64,000 nt of DNA from Bradyrhizobium sp. U87765 SZCCT0048 (lineage in GTDB: Bacteria; Pseudomonadota; Alphaproteobacteria; Rhizobiales; Xanthobacteraceae): contig NZ_JAFCMM010000004.1 of NCBI RefSeq assembly GCF_018131225.1, positions 62,001 through 126,000 on the forward strand. The letters run 5' to 3'. A program made the position numbers and the translations under genes. Positions 10,160 through 18,998 of the stretch are shown here, piece after piece (within the stretch, counting starts at the first letter, position 1; the number at the start of each line of letters is the position of its first letter). The notes under the pieces are model-generated. The model did not search any database, had not been told where the DNA came from, and worked only from the letters and a program-made list of their open reading frames with translations.

Positions 10160-13114
10160 ATGTCTCGCCAGGACGCGAATGCCGCTTTCGCTCTTACCTC
10201 CTTCCTCTACGGCGGTAACGCCGCCTACATCGACGAAATCTACGGCCGCTATGAGAAGGACCCCGCGTCCGTCGATGTCGAGTGGCAAGAGTTCTTCAAG
10301 AGCCTGAAGGATCAGCCGGCGGACGTCGCCAAGAATGCCCAGGGGCCTTCCTGGGAGAAGTCCAACTGGCCTGTGACCCCGGCTGACGACCTGACTTCGG
10401 CGCTCGACGGCAACTGGGTCCAGACCGAGAAGTCGATCGGCGGCAAGCTGCAGGCGAAGGCGCAGGCCAAGGGTGGCGAGCTCAGCGCCGCCGACGTGCA
10501 GCAGGCGACGCGCGATTCGATTCGCGCCCTGATGCTGATCCGTGCCTACCGCATGCGCGGCCACTTCTACGCCAATCTCGATCCGCTCGGCATCGAAGCT
10601 CCGAAGGACCATGAGGAGCTCGATCCGCGCTCCTACGGCTTCACCGACGCCGACTACGACCGCAAGATCTTCCTCGACCACGTCCTCGGCCTCGAGTTCG
10701 GCACGCTGCGCGAGATCGTCGCGCTGTGCGAGCGCACCTACTGCCAGACGCTCGGCGTCGAGTTCATGCACATCTCCAATCCGCAGCAGAAGGCCTGGAT
10801 CCAGGAGCGGATCGAGGGGCCGGACAAGGAGATCAGCTTCACCCGCGAGGGCCGTCGCGCCATCCTGATGAAGCTCATCGAGGCCGAAGGCTTCGAGAAG
10901 TTCTGCGACCTCAAGTTCACCGGCACCAAGCGCTTCGGCCTCGACGGTGGCGAATCGCTGATTCCGGCGCTCGAACAGATCATCAAGCGTGGCGGCAATC
11001 TCGGCGTGAAGGAGATCGTGGTCGGCATGCCGCATCGCGGCCGCCTCAACGTGCTGACCCAGGTCATGGGCAAGCCGCACCGCGCCCTGTTTCATGAATT
11101 CAAGGGTGGCTCGGCCAATCCGGACGAGGTCGAAGGCTCCGGCGACGTCAAGTATCACCTCGGTGCGTCGTCCGACCGCGAGTTCGACAATAACAAGGTT
11201 CACCTGTCGCTGACCGCCAACCCGTCGCATCTCGAGATCGTCGATCCCGTCGTGCTCGGCAAGGTCCGCGCCAAGCAGGACCAGCAGGGCGATCCGCCGG
11301 ATCAGCGCACCTCGGTGCTGCCGCTCCTGATGCACGGCGACGCCGCGTTCGCCGGCCAGGGCGTGGTCGCCGAGTGCTTCGGCCTGTCGGATCTCAAGGG
11401 CTATCGCACCGGCGGCTCGCTGCACTTCATCGTCAACAACCAGATCGGCTTCACCACCTATCCGCGCTACTCGCGGTCCTCGCCGTATCCGTCGGATGTG
11501 GCGAAGATGATCGACGCGCCGATCTTCCATGTGAACGGCGACGATCCGGAAGCGGTGGTGTTCGCCGCCAAGGTCGCGATCGAATTCCGGCAGAAGTTCC
11601 ACAAGCCGGTCGTCATCGACATGTTCTGCTACCGCCGGCACGGCCACAACGAAGGCGACGAGCCGGCGTTCACCCAGCCGGTGATGTACAAGAAGATCGG
11701 CGCCCATCCGACGACACTTGAGATCTACGCCAAGCGCCTCGTTGCCGACGGCGTCATGACCGAGGGCGAGGTCGAGAAGGCGCGGGCGGACTGGCGCGCG
11801 CGTCTCGATGCCGAACTCGAGGCCGGCTCCAGCTACAAGCCGAACAAGGCCGACTGGCTGGATGGCAAGTGGGCGGGTTTCAAGGTTGCCGATCTCGACG
11901 AGGATCCACGCCGTGGCGTGACCGGCGTCGACGCCGATGAACTCAGGGACATCGGCCGCAAGATCACCAAGGTGCCCGACGGCTTCCGTGTTCACCGCAC
12001 CGTGCAGCGCTTCCTCGAGAACCGCGCCAAGGCGATCGACAGCGGCCAGGGCATCGACTGGGCGACCGCCGAAGCGCTGGCGTTCTGCACCTTGATGGAA
12101 GAAGGCCACCACGTCCGTCTGTCCGGTCAGGACAGCGAGCGCGGCACCTTCTCGCAGCGCCACTCGGTGCTGTTCGATCAGGAAGACGAGAGCCGCTACA
12201 CGCCGTTCAACCATCTGTCCGAGAAGCAGGGCCACTACGAGGTCATCAACTCGCTGCTGTCGGAAGAGGCGGTGCTCGGCTTCGAGTACGGCTACTCGCT
12301 GGCCGAGCCCAACGCGCTGACCATGTGGGAAGCGCAGTTCGGCGACTTCGCCAACGGCGCGCAGGTGGTGTTCGACCAGTTCATCTCGTCGGGCGAACGC
12401 AAGTGGCTGCGCATGTCGGGCCTCGTCTGCCTGCTGCCGCACGGCTACGAGGGCCAGGGTCCGGAGCACTCCTCCGCCCGTCTCGAGCGCTTCCTGCAGA
12501 TGTGCGCCGAAGACAACATGCAGGTCGCCAACTGCACCACGCCGGCGAACTACTTCCACATCCTGCGCCGCCAGCTGAAGCGCGAGATCCGCAAGCCGCT
12601 GATCCTGATGACGCCGAAGTCGCTGCTGCGCCACAAGCGCGCGGTGTCGACGCTCGCCGAGCTGTCGGCCGGCACCTCGTTCCACCGCGTGCTGCGTGAC
12701 GACGCCGAGAAGGGCGGCGGCGAGACCAAGCTGGTCGGCGACGATCAGATCCGTCGTGTCATCCTGTGCACCGGCAAGGTCTACTACGACCTTTACGAGG
12801 AGCGCGAGAAGCGCGGCGTCAACGACGTCTACCTGCTGCGCGTCGAGCAGCTCTATCCGGTGCCGGTCAAGACGCTGGTGCAGGAGCTCGGCCGCTTCAA
12901 GAAGGCGGAGGTCGTGTGGTGCCAGGAAGAGCCGCGCAACATGGGCGGCTGGCATTTCATCGAATCCTATCTCGAGTGGGTGCTCAACCAGATCAACGCG
13001 CCGAACCGTCGGCCGCGTTACGTCGGCCGTGCGGCATCCGCCGCCACCGCCAGCGGTCTGATGTCGAAGCATCTGGCACAGCTCAAGGCGTTCCTCGACG
13101 ACGCGCTGAGCTGA
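10160..13114 (+). CDS. sucA: 2-oxoglutarate dehydrogenase E1 component
   Basis: Thiamine-diphosphate-dependent decarboxylase of the 2-oxoglutarate dehydrogenase complex. At 984 residues it is full length for the alphaproteobacterial enzyme. It starts with the E1o N-terminal segment (FLYGGNAAYIDEIY). It carries the MPHRGRLNVL segment, the HGDAAFAGQG ThDP-binding region, FCYRRHGHNEGDEP, and the C-terminal transketolase-like part with LPHGYEGQGPEHSSARLER. It is followed by sucB after 180 bp. Confidence 0.97.
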   Translation: MSRQDANAAFALTSFLYGGNAAYIDEIYGRYEKDPASVDVEWQEFFKSLKDQPADVAKNAQGPSWEKSNWPVTPADDLTSALDGNWVQTEKSIGGKLQAKAQAKGGELSAADVQQATRDSIRALMLIRAYRMRGHFYANLDPLGIEAPKDHEELDPRSYGFTDADYDRKIFLDHVLGLEFGTLREIVALCERTYCQTLGVEFMHISNPQQKAWIQERIEGPDKEISFTREGRRAILMKLIEAEGFEKFCDLKFTGTKRFGLDGGESLIPALEQIIKRGGNLGVKEIVVGMPHRGRLNVLTQVMGKPHRALFHEFKGGSANPDEVEGSGDVKYHLGASSDREFDNNKVHLSLTANPSHLEIVDPVVLGKVRAKQDQQGDPPDQRTSVLPLLMHGDAAFAGQGVVAECFGLSDLKGYRTGGSLHFIVNNQIGFTTYPRYSRSSPYPSDVAKMIDAPIFHVNGDDPEAVVFAAKVAIEFRQKFHKPVVIDMFCYRRHGHNEGDEPAFTQPVMYKKIGAHPTTLEIYAKRLVADGVMTEGEVEKARADWRARLDAELEAGSSYKPNKADWLDGKWAGFKVADLDEDPRRGVTGVDADELRDIGRKITKVPDGFRVHRTVQRFLENRAKAIDSGQGIDWATAEALAFCTLMEEGHHVRLSGQDSERGTFSQRHSVLFDQEDESRYTPFNHLSEKQGHYEVINSLLSEEAVLGFEYGYSLAEPNALTMWEAQFGDFANGAQVVFDQFISSGERKWLRMSGLVCLLPHGYEGQGPEHSSARLERFLQMCAEDNMQVANCTTPANYFHILRRQLKREIRKPLILMTPKSLLRHKRAVSTLAELSAGTSFHRVLRDDAEKGGGETKLVGDDQIRRVILCTGKVYYDLYEEREKRGVNDVYLLRVEQLYPVPVKTLVQELGRFKKAEVVWCQEEPRNMGGWHFIESYLEWVLNQINAPNRRPRYVGRAASAATASGLMSKHLAQLKAFLDDALS

Positions 13115-13294
13115 GACGAAGAGGGTTTTGTGACGGCCCGTGCGGCGTGACCTCGTCCCGTCGCGCGGGCCGCTTCACAGCATTGCAACGTTGATCCTTG
13201 AAATTCGGAGCCCTGCTCGCCGGGGTTTCGCCCGCCTTCAGATTTGAGACGCCGGCCCCGGTCCTCCCGGACGCCGCGCAAAAGGGAAAGCACC

Positions 13295-14536
13295 ATGACT
13301 GAAATCCGTGTTCCGACGCTCGGCGAATCCGTCACCGAGGCGACCATTGGCCGTTGGTTCAAGAAGCCGGGCGACGCGGTCGCCGTCGACGAGCCGTTGG
13401 TGGAACTGGAAACCGACAAGGTGACCATCGAGGTGCCGGCGCCGGCTGCCGGTACGCTCGGCGAGATCGTGGCCAAGGACGGCGAGACCGTCGCCGTCGG
13501 CGCGCTGCTCGGCCAGATCACAGACGGCGCCGCTGGCGCGAAGCCGGCCGCTGCCGCGCCGGCCAAGGCCGCGCCGGCACCGGCTGCCGCCGCTCCGGCG
13601 CCTGCCCCGGCCGCGCCGAAGGCGCCGCCGGCCGATGCGCCGCTGGCGCCCTCCGTGCGCAAGCTTTCCGCCGAGAGTGGCGTCGATGCCTCGACGGTCC
13701 CGGGTTCGGGCAAAGATGGCCGCGTCACCAAGGGCGACATGCTCGCCGCGATCGAGCGCGCTGCTTCCGCGCCGACCCCGGTCAGCCAGCCGGCCGCCGC
13801 CGTCCAGGTGCGTGCGTCGTCGCCGGCCGACGACGCCGCGCGTGAAGAGCGCGTCAAGATGACCCGTCTGCGCCAGACCATCGCGCGCCGGCTCAAGGAC
13901 GTGCAGAACACGGCTGCGATGCTGACGACCTTCAACGAGGTCGACATGAGCGAGCTCATGAAGCTGCGCTCGCAGTACAAGGATTTGTTCGAGAAGAAGC
14001 ACGGCACCAAGCTCGGCTTCATGGGCTTCTTCACCCGGGCCGTGGTGCAGGCCCTCAAGGACGTGCCCGCGGTCAACGCCGAGATCGACGGCACCGACCT
14101 GATCTACAAGAACTACTATCACATCGGCGTCGCCGTCGGCACCGACAAGGGCCTCGTGGTGCCGGTGGTGCGCGACTGCGATCACAAGTCGCTCGCCGAA
14201 ATCGAGAAGTCGATCTCCGAGTTCGGCCGCCGCGCGCGCGATGGCCAGCTCAAGATCGAGGAGATGCAGGGCGGCACGTTCACGATCTCGAACGGCGGCG
14301 TCTACGGCTCGCTGATGTCGACGCCGATCCTCAACGCGCCGCAGTCGGGCATCCTCGGCATGCACAAGATCCAGGACCGTCCGGTCGTGGTCGGCGGCAA
14401 GATCGAGATCCGCCCGATGATGTATCTGGCGCTGTCCTACGATCACCGCGTCATCGACGGCAAGGAAGCCGTGACCTTCCTCGTCCGCATCAAGGAGAGC
14501 CTGGAGGATCCGGCGCGGCTCGTGCTGGATCTGTGA
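13295..14536 (+). CDS. sucB: Dihydrolipoyllysine succinyltransferase (E2o)
   Basis: Core E2 component that passes the succinyl group from E1 to CoA. 413 residues from ATG 13295, which has AAAGGGAAAG just upstream; an in-frame extension back to 13244 has no family similarity. The lipoyl domain has its target lysine in ETDKVTIEVPAP (Lys42). An Ala/Pro-rich hinge spans about 80-116, the E3-binding domain 117-153, and the catalytic domain ends with SYDHRVIDG (His384, Asp388). Only 4 bp separate it from a LysE-type gene, so the transcript appears to continue. Confidence 0.96.
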   Translation: MTEIRVPTLGESVTEATIGRWFKKPGDAVAVDEPLVELETDKVTIEVPAPAAGTLGEIVAKDGETVAVGALLGQITDGAAGAKPAAAAPAKAAPAPAAAAPAPAPAAPKAPPADAPLAPSVRKLSAESGVDASTVPGSGKDGRVTKGDMLAAIERAASAPTPVSQPAAAVQVRASSPADDAAREERVKMTRLRQTIARRLKDVQNTAAMLTTFNEVDMSELMKLRSQYKDLFEKKHGTKLGFMGFFTRAVVQALKDVPAVNAEIDGTDLIYKNYYHIGVAVGTDKGLVVPVVRDCDHKSLAEIEKSISEFGRRARDGQLKIEEMQGGTFTISNGGVYGSLMSTPILNAPQSGILGMHKIQDRPVVVGGKIEIRPMMYLALSYDHRVIDGKEAVTFLVRIKESLEDPARLVLDL

Positions 14537-14540
14537 TCCG

Positions 14541-15179
14541 ATGCTGCTGGCGCCGGAATTCCTGACCCTGTTCGGCGTGTTCGCGCTTGCCGCGATCGCG
14601 CCGGGCGCGGACTTCGCCTGCGTGCTGCGCGAAAGCGTCAGCTACGGACGGCGGGCAGGGATCCTTTCGGCGCTGGGTGTCGGCTCGGCGATCATGGTCC
14701 ACGTCGCCTATACCGTGGCGGGCGTGGGCCTGATCATTGCCCAGTCGATCGTGCTGTTCACTATCGTCAAGTGGTGCGGCGCGGCCTACCTCGTCACCAT
14801 CGGGATGCGGTCGCTGACGGCGCGCCGCCGCCCGGCCAGCGGTGCAGCGTTGCAGGCGGTTTGCGCGTGCGGGCCACGGCATGGAGCGACGTCCTATGGC
14901 GTCGGCTTTCTCACCAACCTCCTCAATCCCAAGGCGACGCTGTTCTTCGTGTCGCTGTTCGCTACCATTGTGTCCCATCAGACGCCGATGCCGGTCCAGT
15001 TCGCCTATGGCGCGGCGCTCGCCGTGTTTCTGGCGCTGTGGTTCAGTTTCGTCGCGGTCTTCCTCACGACGCGCGGCATGCGCGCCGCGTTCGAGCGGAT
15101 GGGGCACTGGATCGATCGCGTCACGGGGCTGGTGCTGATCGCGCTCGGGGTGCGCGTCGCCCTGCAGCGCGCGAGCTAG
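14541..15179 (+). CDS. LysE/RhtB-family exporter
   Basis: A 212-residue inner-membrane protein with about six hydrophobic segments and the family opening (FGVFALAAIAPGADFACVLRES, shortened here). LysE/RhtB proteins export amino acids or related small molecules; the substrate here is unknown. It starts 4 bp after sucB and ends 11 bp before the SDR gene, so it is embedded in the sucAB-lpdA operon. TCA-linked regulation is plausible but inferred. Residues around 100-115 look degenerate (ASGAALQAVCACG) compared with typical members. Confidence 0.88.
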   Translation: MLLAPEFLTLFGVFALAAIAPGADFACVLRESVSYGRRAGILSALGVGSAIMVHVAYTVAGVGLIIAQSIVLFTIVKWCGAAYLVTIGMRSLTARRRPASGAALQAVCACGPRHGATSYGVGFLTNLLNPKATLFFVSLFATIVSHQTPMPVQFAYGAALAVFLALWFSFVAVFLTTRGMRAAFERMGHWIDRVTGLVLIALGVRVALQRAS

Positions 15180-15190
15180 GAGCGGGACGG

Positions 15191-15934
15191 ATGGATCGTG
15201 TCGCCGTCATCACCGGGGGCAGCCGCGGCATCGGCCGCGCCACGGCGCTGGCCGCTGCGGCGCGTGGCTGGCGGGTCTGTATCGGCTATGCCGGCAACGA
15301 AGCCGCGGCGCACGCGGTGGTCGCCGAGATCGAGGGCGGCAACGGCGCCGCGATGGCGGTGCGCTGCGATGTCGCCAGCGAGACGGATATTCTCGCGCTG
15401 TTCGCGGCCGCCGATGGCTTCGGTCCGCTCGGGGCGCTGGTCAATAACGCCGGCGTCGTCGATGCGACGGCGCGCCTCGAGGACATGAGTGCAGCGCGCC
15501 TGCAGCGCATGATGACCATCAATGTCGTCGGCAGCCTGCTGTGCGCGCGCGAAGCGGTGCGGCGGATGTCGACGCGGCATGGCGGGCAGGGCGGCGTCAT
15601 CGTCAACCTGTCGTCGGCCGCGGCACGGCTCGGCTCCGCCAACACCTATGTCGACTATGCGGCGTCGAAGGGCGCCATCGACACCTTCACCCGTGGCCTC
15701 GCCGACGAGGTCGCGGCCGAAGGCATCCGCGTCACGGGCGTGCGCCCGGGACTGATCGATACCGAAATCCATGGCAGCGGCGGCGATCCTGACCGCGCCC
15801 ATCGGCTCAGCGTCAACGTGCCGATGCGGCGGGTCGGCACCGCAGACGAGATTGCCAACGCCATCGTCTGGCTGATGTCCGACGAGGCGTCCTATGTCAC
15901 CGGTTCAATTCTCGACGTGTCAGGCGGGCGCTAG
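15191..15934 (+). CDS. SDR-family oxidoreductase (FabG-like)
   Basis: A classical short-chain dehydrogenase of 247 residues. Cofactor motif GGSRGIG (9-15), NNAG structural motif, catalytic Ser in NLSSAA, and YAASK with Tyr156 and Lys160. The loop after the cofactor-binding strand does not show an acidic residue preventing NADP use. Substrate unknown. ATG 15191 follows a GAGCGGGACGG ribosome-binding region and lies 11 bp after the LysE-type gene, 36 bp before lpdA. Confidence 0.9.
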   Translation: MDRVAVITGGSRGIGRATALAAAARGWRVCIGYAGNEAAAHAVVAEIEGGNGAAMAVRCDVASETDILALFAAADGFGPLGALVNNAGVVDATARLEDMSAARLQRMMTINVVGSLLCAREAVRRMSTRHGGQGGVIVNLSSAAARLGSANTYVDYAASKGAIDTFTRGLADEVAAEGIRVTGVRPGLIDTEIHGSGGDPDRAHRLSVNVPMRRVGTADEIANAIVWLMSDEASYVTGSILDVSGGR

Positions 15935-15970
15935 CCGTCCGCGACGTCATTACTTGCTACAGGAGAACTC

Positions 15971-17374
15971 ATGGCGAGCTACGACCTCATTGTCATCGGC
16001 ACCGGCCCCGGTGGATATGTCTGCGCGATCCGGGCGGCGCAGCTCGGTCTGAAGGTGGCCGTCGTCGAAAAGAACGCGACGCTCGGCGGCACCTGTCTCA
16101 ATGTCGGCTGCATGCCGTCCAAGGCGCTGCTGCACGCCTCCGAACTGCTCGAGGAGGCCGAGCATTCCTTCGCCAAGATGGGCATCGGCGTCAGCAAGCC
16201 GAAGCTCGACCTGCCGGCGATGATGAAGTTCAAGCAGGAAGGCATCGACGGCAACGTTAAGGGTGTCGACTTCCTGATGAAGAAAAACAAGATCGATGTG
16301 CTGCGCGGCACCGGCCGCATTCTCGGCGCCGGCAAGGTCGAGGTCCGGGCTGCCGACGGCAAGAGCGAGACCCACGACACCAGGAACATCGTCATCGCCA
16401 CTGGCTCGGCGGTCACCCAGCTCAAGGGCATCGAGATCGACGAGAAGCGCATCGTGTCGTCGACCGGCGCGCTGTCGCTCGACAAGGTGCCGGAGAAGCT
16501 TTTGGTGATCGGCGCCGGCGTCATCGGCCTCGAGCTCGGCTCGGTGTGGCGCCGGCTTGGCGCGCAGGTGACGGTGGTCGAATTCCTCGATCGCATCCTG
16601 CCCGGCATGGACGGTGAAATCGCCAAGCAGTTCCAGCGGATTCTCGAGAAGCAGGGCGTTGCCTTCAAGCTCGGCGCCAAGGTCACCGGAGTCGATGCGT
16701 CCGGCAAGACGCTGAAGGCGCAGGTCGAGGCCGCCGCCGGAGGCAACCCCGAGACCATCGAAGCCGATGTGGTGCTCGTCGCCGTCGGCCGCGTGCCCTA
16801 CACCGAGGGCCTCGGCCTGAAGGAAGCGGGCATCGCGCTCGACAACCGCGGCCGGGTGCAGACCGATGCGCATCTTTCGACCAATGTGCCGGGCATCTAC
16901 GCCATCGGTGACGTCATCGCCGGGCCGATGCTGGCGCACAAGGCCGAGGACGAGGGCGTGGCCGTTGCCGAAATCATCGCCGGTCAGTCCGGCCATGTGA
17001 ATTACGACGTCATTCCGGGCGTGGTCTACACCACGCCGGAAGTCGCTTCGGTCGGCAAGACCGAGGAAGAGCTGAAGCAGGCCGGCGTCGCCTACAACGT
17101 CGGCAAGTTCCCGTTTACGGCCAATGGCCGCTCCAAGGTCAACCAGACCACCGATGGCCTGGTGAAGGTCCTGGCCGACGCCAAGACCGACCGTGTGCTC
17201 GGCGTGCACATCGTTGGCCGCGAGGCCGGCGAGATGATCCACGAGGCGGCGGTGCTGATGGAGTTCGGCGGTGCAGCGGAGGATCTTGCCCGCACCTGCC
17301 ACGCCCATCCGACCCGCTCGGAAGCGATCAAGGAAGCCGCGCTCGGTGTTGCCAAGCGCAGCATCCATATGTAG
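15971..17374 (+). CDS. lpdA: Dihydrolipoyl dehydrogenase (E3)
   Basis: FAD/NAD flavoprotein that reoxidises the lipoyl group of E2. 467 residues. FAD motif GTGPGG (11-16 region), redox-active pair GGTCLNVGC (Cys42, Cys47), NAD-binding GAGVIGLELG, and the dimer-interface catalytic HAHPTRSEA with His446 near the C-terminus. RBS AGGAGAACTC precedes the ATG. Last gene of the sucA-sucB-LysE-SDR-lpdA run. Confidence 0.97.
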   Translation: MASYDLIVIGTGPGGYVCAIRAAQLGLKVAVVEKNATLGGTCLNVGCMPSKALLHASELLEEAEHSFAKMGIGVSKPKLDLPAMMKFKQEGIDGNVKGVDFLMKKNKIDVLRGTGRILGAGKVEVRAADGKSETHDTRNIVIATGSAVTQLKGIEIDEKRIVSSTGALSLDKVPEKLLVIGAGVIGLELGSVWRRLGAQVTVVEFLDRILPGMDGEIAKQFQRILEKQGVAFKLGAKVTGVDASGKTLKAQVEAAAGGNPETIEADVVLVAVGRVPYTEGLGLKEAGIALDNRGRVQTDAHLSTNVPGIYAIGDVIAGPMLAHKAEDEGVAVAEIIAGQSGHVNYDVIPGVVYTTPEVASVGKTEEELKQAGVAYNVGKFPFTANGRSKVNQTTDGLVKVLADAKTDRVLGVHIVGREAGEMIHEAAVLMEFGGAAEDLARTCHAHPTRSEAIKEAALGVAKRSIHM

Positions 17375-17531
17375 CGGCTAAACGTCACGGCCCGCGCCGC
17401 GGGACGATTTGCCTCGTTTGCGCCGCAGTGTCGCAGTGAGGTCAGCTCGTCCGGGCGCGGTTCGTCCGTGTCGCGATGCTCTGCATCGCGGCAAGCAGGC
17501 GCGCCGGGCCGGACGTGCCGGGGATTGTGTC

Positions 17532-18065
17532 ATGCGACGCCTGTTGAAGCCGCTGTGGTTTTTGCTTGCCCTGCTGTTCCTGATCGAAGCGTGGCTGTGG
17601 GATTATCTGGTCCCGCTGATCCGCTGGATCGTGGATTCGATTCCATGGCGCACCCTCAAGGCGCGCCTGGCTGCCGCGATCGACCACCTGTCGCCGCCGG
17701 CGACGCTGGTCGTGTTTCTGATTCCTGCGGCGATCTATTTCGGGCTCGAATTGATCGCACTGTGGCCGCTGGCCTATGGCCGCTGGTTGCTGGCGCTGAT
17801 CGTGCTCGGCGTCGCCAAGGTGATCGGCGCAGCCATCACCGCCTTCGCGTTCGACGTGACGCGCGACAAGCTGCTGCAGATGGGTTGGTTTAAGCGCGGC
17901 TATGACATGGTCATCGGCTGGCGCGACGCCGCCCATCGCCTGGCGGATCCGCATCTGCAGGATATCCGCAGCTGGTGGCGGGAGCTCCGGCCGGCGGCGC
18001 GGTCGCGCTTCGCCCGCTTCGTGCAGCGGTTGCGCCGCCGCGCCCAGGCGGCCGTTTCCAAGTAA
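17532..18065 (+). CDS. Hypothetical membrane protein
   Basis: 177 residues from ATG 17532. It has one hydrophobic helix at about 8-25, a second block at about 55-100 that can form two or three helices, and a basic Arg-rich C-terminal tail (RSRFARFVQRLRRRAQ). No catalytic motif is visible, and I do not recognise a named family. The upstream in-frame extension to 17409 is Arg/Ala-rich and probably not translated. Confidence 0.7.
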   Translation: MRRLLKPLWFLLALLFLIEAWLWDYLVPLIRWIVDSIPWRTLKARLAAAIDHLSPPATLVVFLIPAAIYFGLELIALWPLAYGRWLLALIVLGVAKVIGAAITAFAFDVTRDKLLQMGWFKRGYDMVIGWRDAAHRLADPHLQDIRSWWRELRPAARSRFARFVQRLRRRAQAAVSK

Positions 18066-18105
18066 GTCCGGCCAGCGAGCGGTGAGCTTTCGGCTGAGCG
18101 CTATT

Positions 18106-18223
18106 CCGTCATTCTGAGGTGCGCGCACTTGCGCGCCTCGTAGGATGGATGTGGGCGCTGAGTTGCCGCTCGGGCCATCGCCCTTCGAGGGTCCCGCTGC
18201 GCGGGACCGCCTCAGGGTGACGG
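18106..18223. repeat. REP-like palindromic repeat, copy 1
   Basis: An imperfect inverted repeat of about 118 bp. It opens CCGTCATTCTGAGGT and closes CCTCAGGGTGACGG. Inside are two perfect hairpins: GCGCGC-ACTT-GCGCGC (18121-18136) and GTCCCGC-TGC-GCGGGAC (18191-18207). Copies lie at 37863-37902 (half element, inverted) and 59590-59704. It sits between the converging 3' ends of the hypothetical membrane gene and the DUF4337 gene. Confidence 0.85.
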
Positions 18224-18236
18224 ATCACTGATGCGG

Positions 18237-18258
18237 CCCGGCTTCGCGTGAAGCCGGG
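18237..18258. repeat. 9-bp GC hairpin beside repeat copy 1
   Basis: A perfect stem CCCGGCTTC (18237-18245) with GAAGCCGGG (18250-18258) around a 4-nt loop, lying between the REP-like element and the stop codon of the DUF4337 gene. It has no T run on either strand, so it is not a standard terminator. It may act as a transcript-end stabiliser. Confidence 0.6.
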
Positions 18259-18274
18259 TCCACGGCAGACGCTG

Positions 18275-18865
18275 TCAGAGCAGGTGCACCGCATGCGGCG
18301 CGAATGCGCCGATCAGGGTGAAGACAATGCCGCCGAGGGCGAGCAGGCCGGAGATCCACGCCAGCGCGATCATGCCGGTGATGATGGTGGCCGATGCCAG
18401 CACGATGGCGATCTGGAAGGCGGCCGAGGCGACTTCGAAGTGGTGATACTTGGCCAGCGAGGTGTCGCGCTCGTGCTCGGCGTGCTTGGCCCGCTCGGCG
18501 AGCTGTTCGGAGCCCTCGTTGGTCTCAGGCTCGGAGCGATAGCGCGCCGCGGTCTTCTGCCAGTCGTCGATCTGCTTGAGCGCGGCGGCCTTCTGCGTCT
18601 CGTCGGTCAGCGTCGGCGCCGTGACCTTGAGGCCTTCGGCGGCGGTCTGGACCGCCGTGCGGCGGATGGTCTTGGCCTGGAAGAACGACCAGAGATTCGC
18701 CGCCTCGACGTTCTTGCTGATCGATTCGGTCTGGGCGCCCTTGCCGAGCGTTTCCGACAGCGCCAGGCACAGCGCAATCACCGCGATCAGCAGTGCAATC
18801 TTCTTGTTCTCGCCGGAGGCATGCTCGGCATGCTCCGCGTGCTCCATGCTCTCATGTGCACTCAT
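18275..18865 (-). CDS. DUF4337-type membrane protein
   Basis: 196 residues. A His/Glu-rich N-terminal head (SMEHAEHAEHASGENKK) is followed by a transmembrane helix at about 23-42, then a soluble, largely helical charged middle part (about 50-130), and two C-terminal hydrophobic segments. This matches the DUF4337 layout; the function of the family is not known. The AGGAGGGG ribosome-binding site is very strong. The repeated His residues in the head could bind metal, but this is only a suggestion. Confidence 0.78.
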   Translation of the reverse strand: MSAHESMEHAEHAEHASGENKKIALLIAVIALCLALSETLGKGAQTESISKNVEAANLWSFFQAKTIRRTAVQTAAEGLKVTAPTLTDETQKAAALKQIDDWQKTAARYRSEPETNEGSEQLAERAKHAEHERDTSLAKYHHFEVASAAFQIAIVLASATIITGMIALAWISGLLALGGIVFTLIGAFAPHAVHLL

Positions 18866-18998
18866 CGAAATCCCCTCCTGCCAAAGGCTTGTCCCGCGTC
18901 CTCACGTTTGACCGAACGCAAAGGCCTTCGCAAGAGGCAAAGTCATGGCGGTGGGATGGCCTGCACGCCGGAGATCGCGGCCGCCGTTCATCGACCTG

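Noticed and set aside
10148..13072. A 974-codon minus-strand open frame across sucA
   Set aside because: It is antisense to the full length of a certain sucA gene, and its composition is typical of mirror frames in high-GC genomes.
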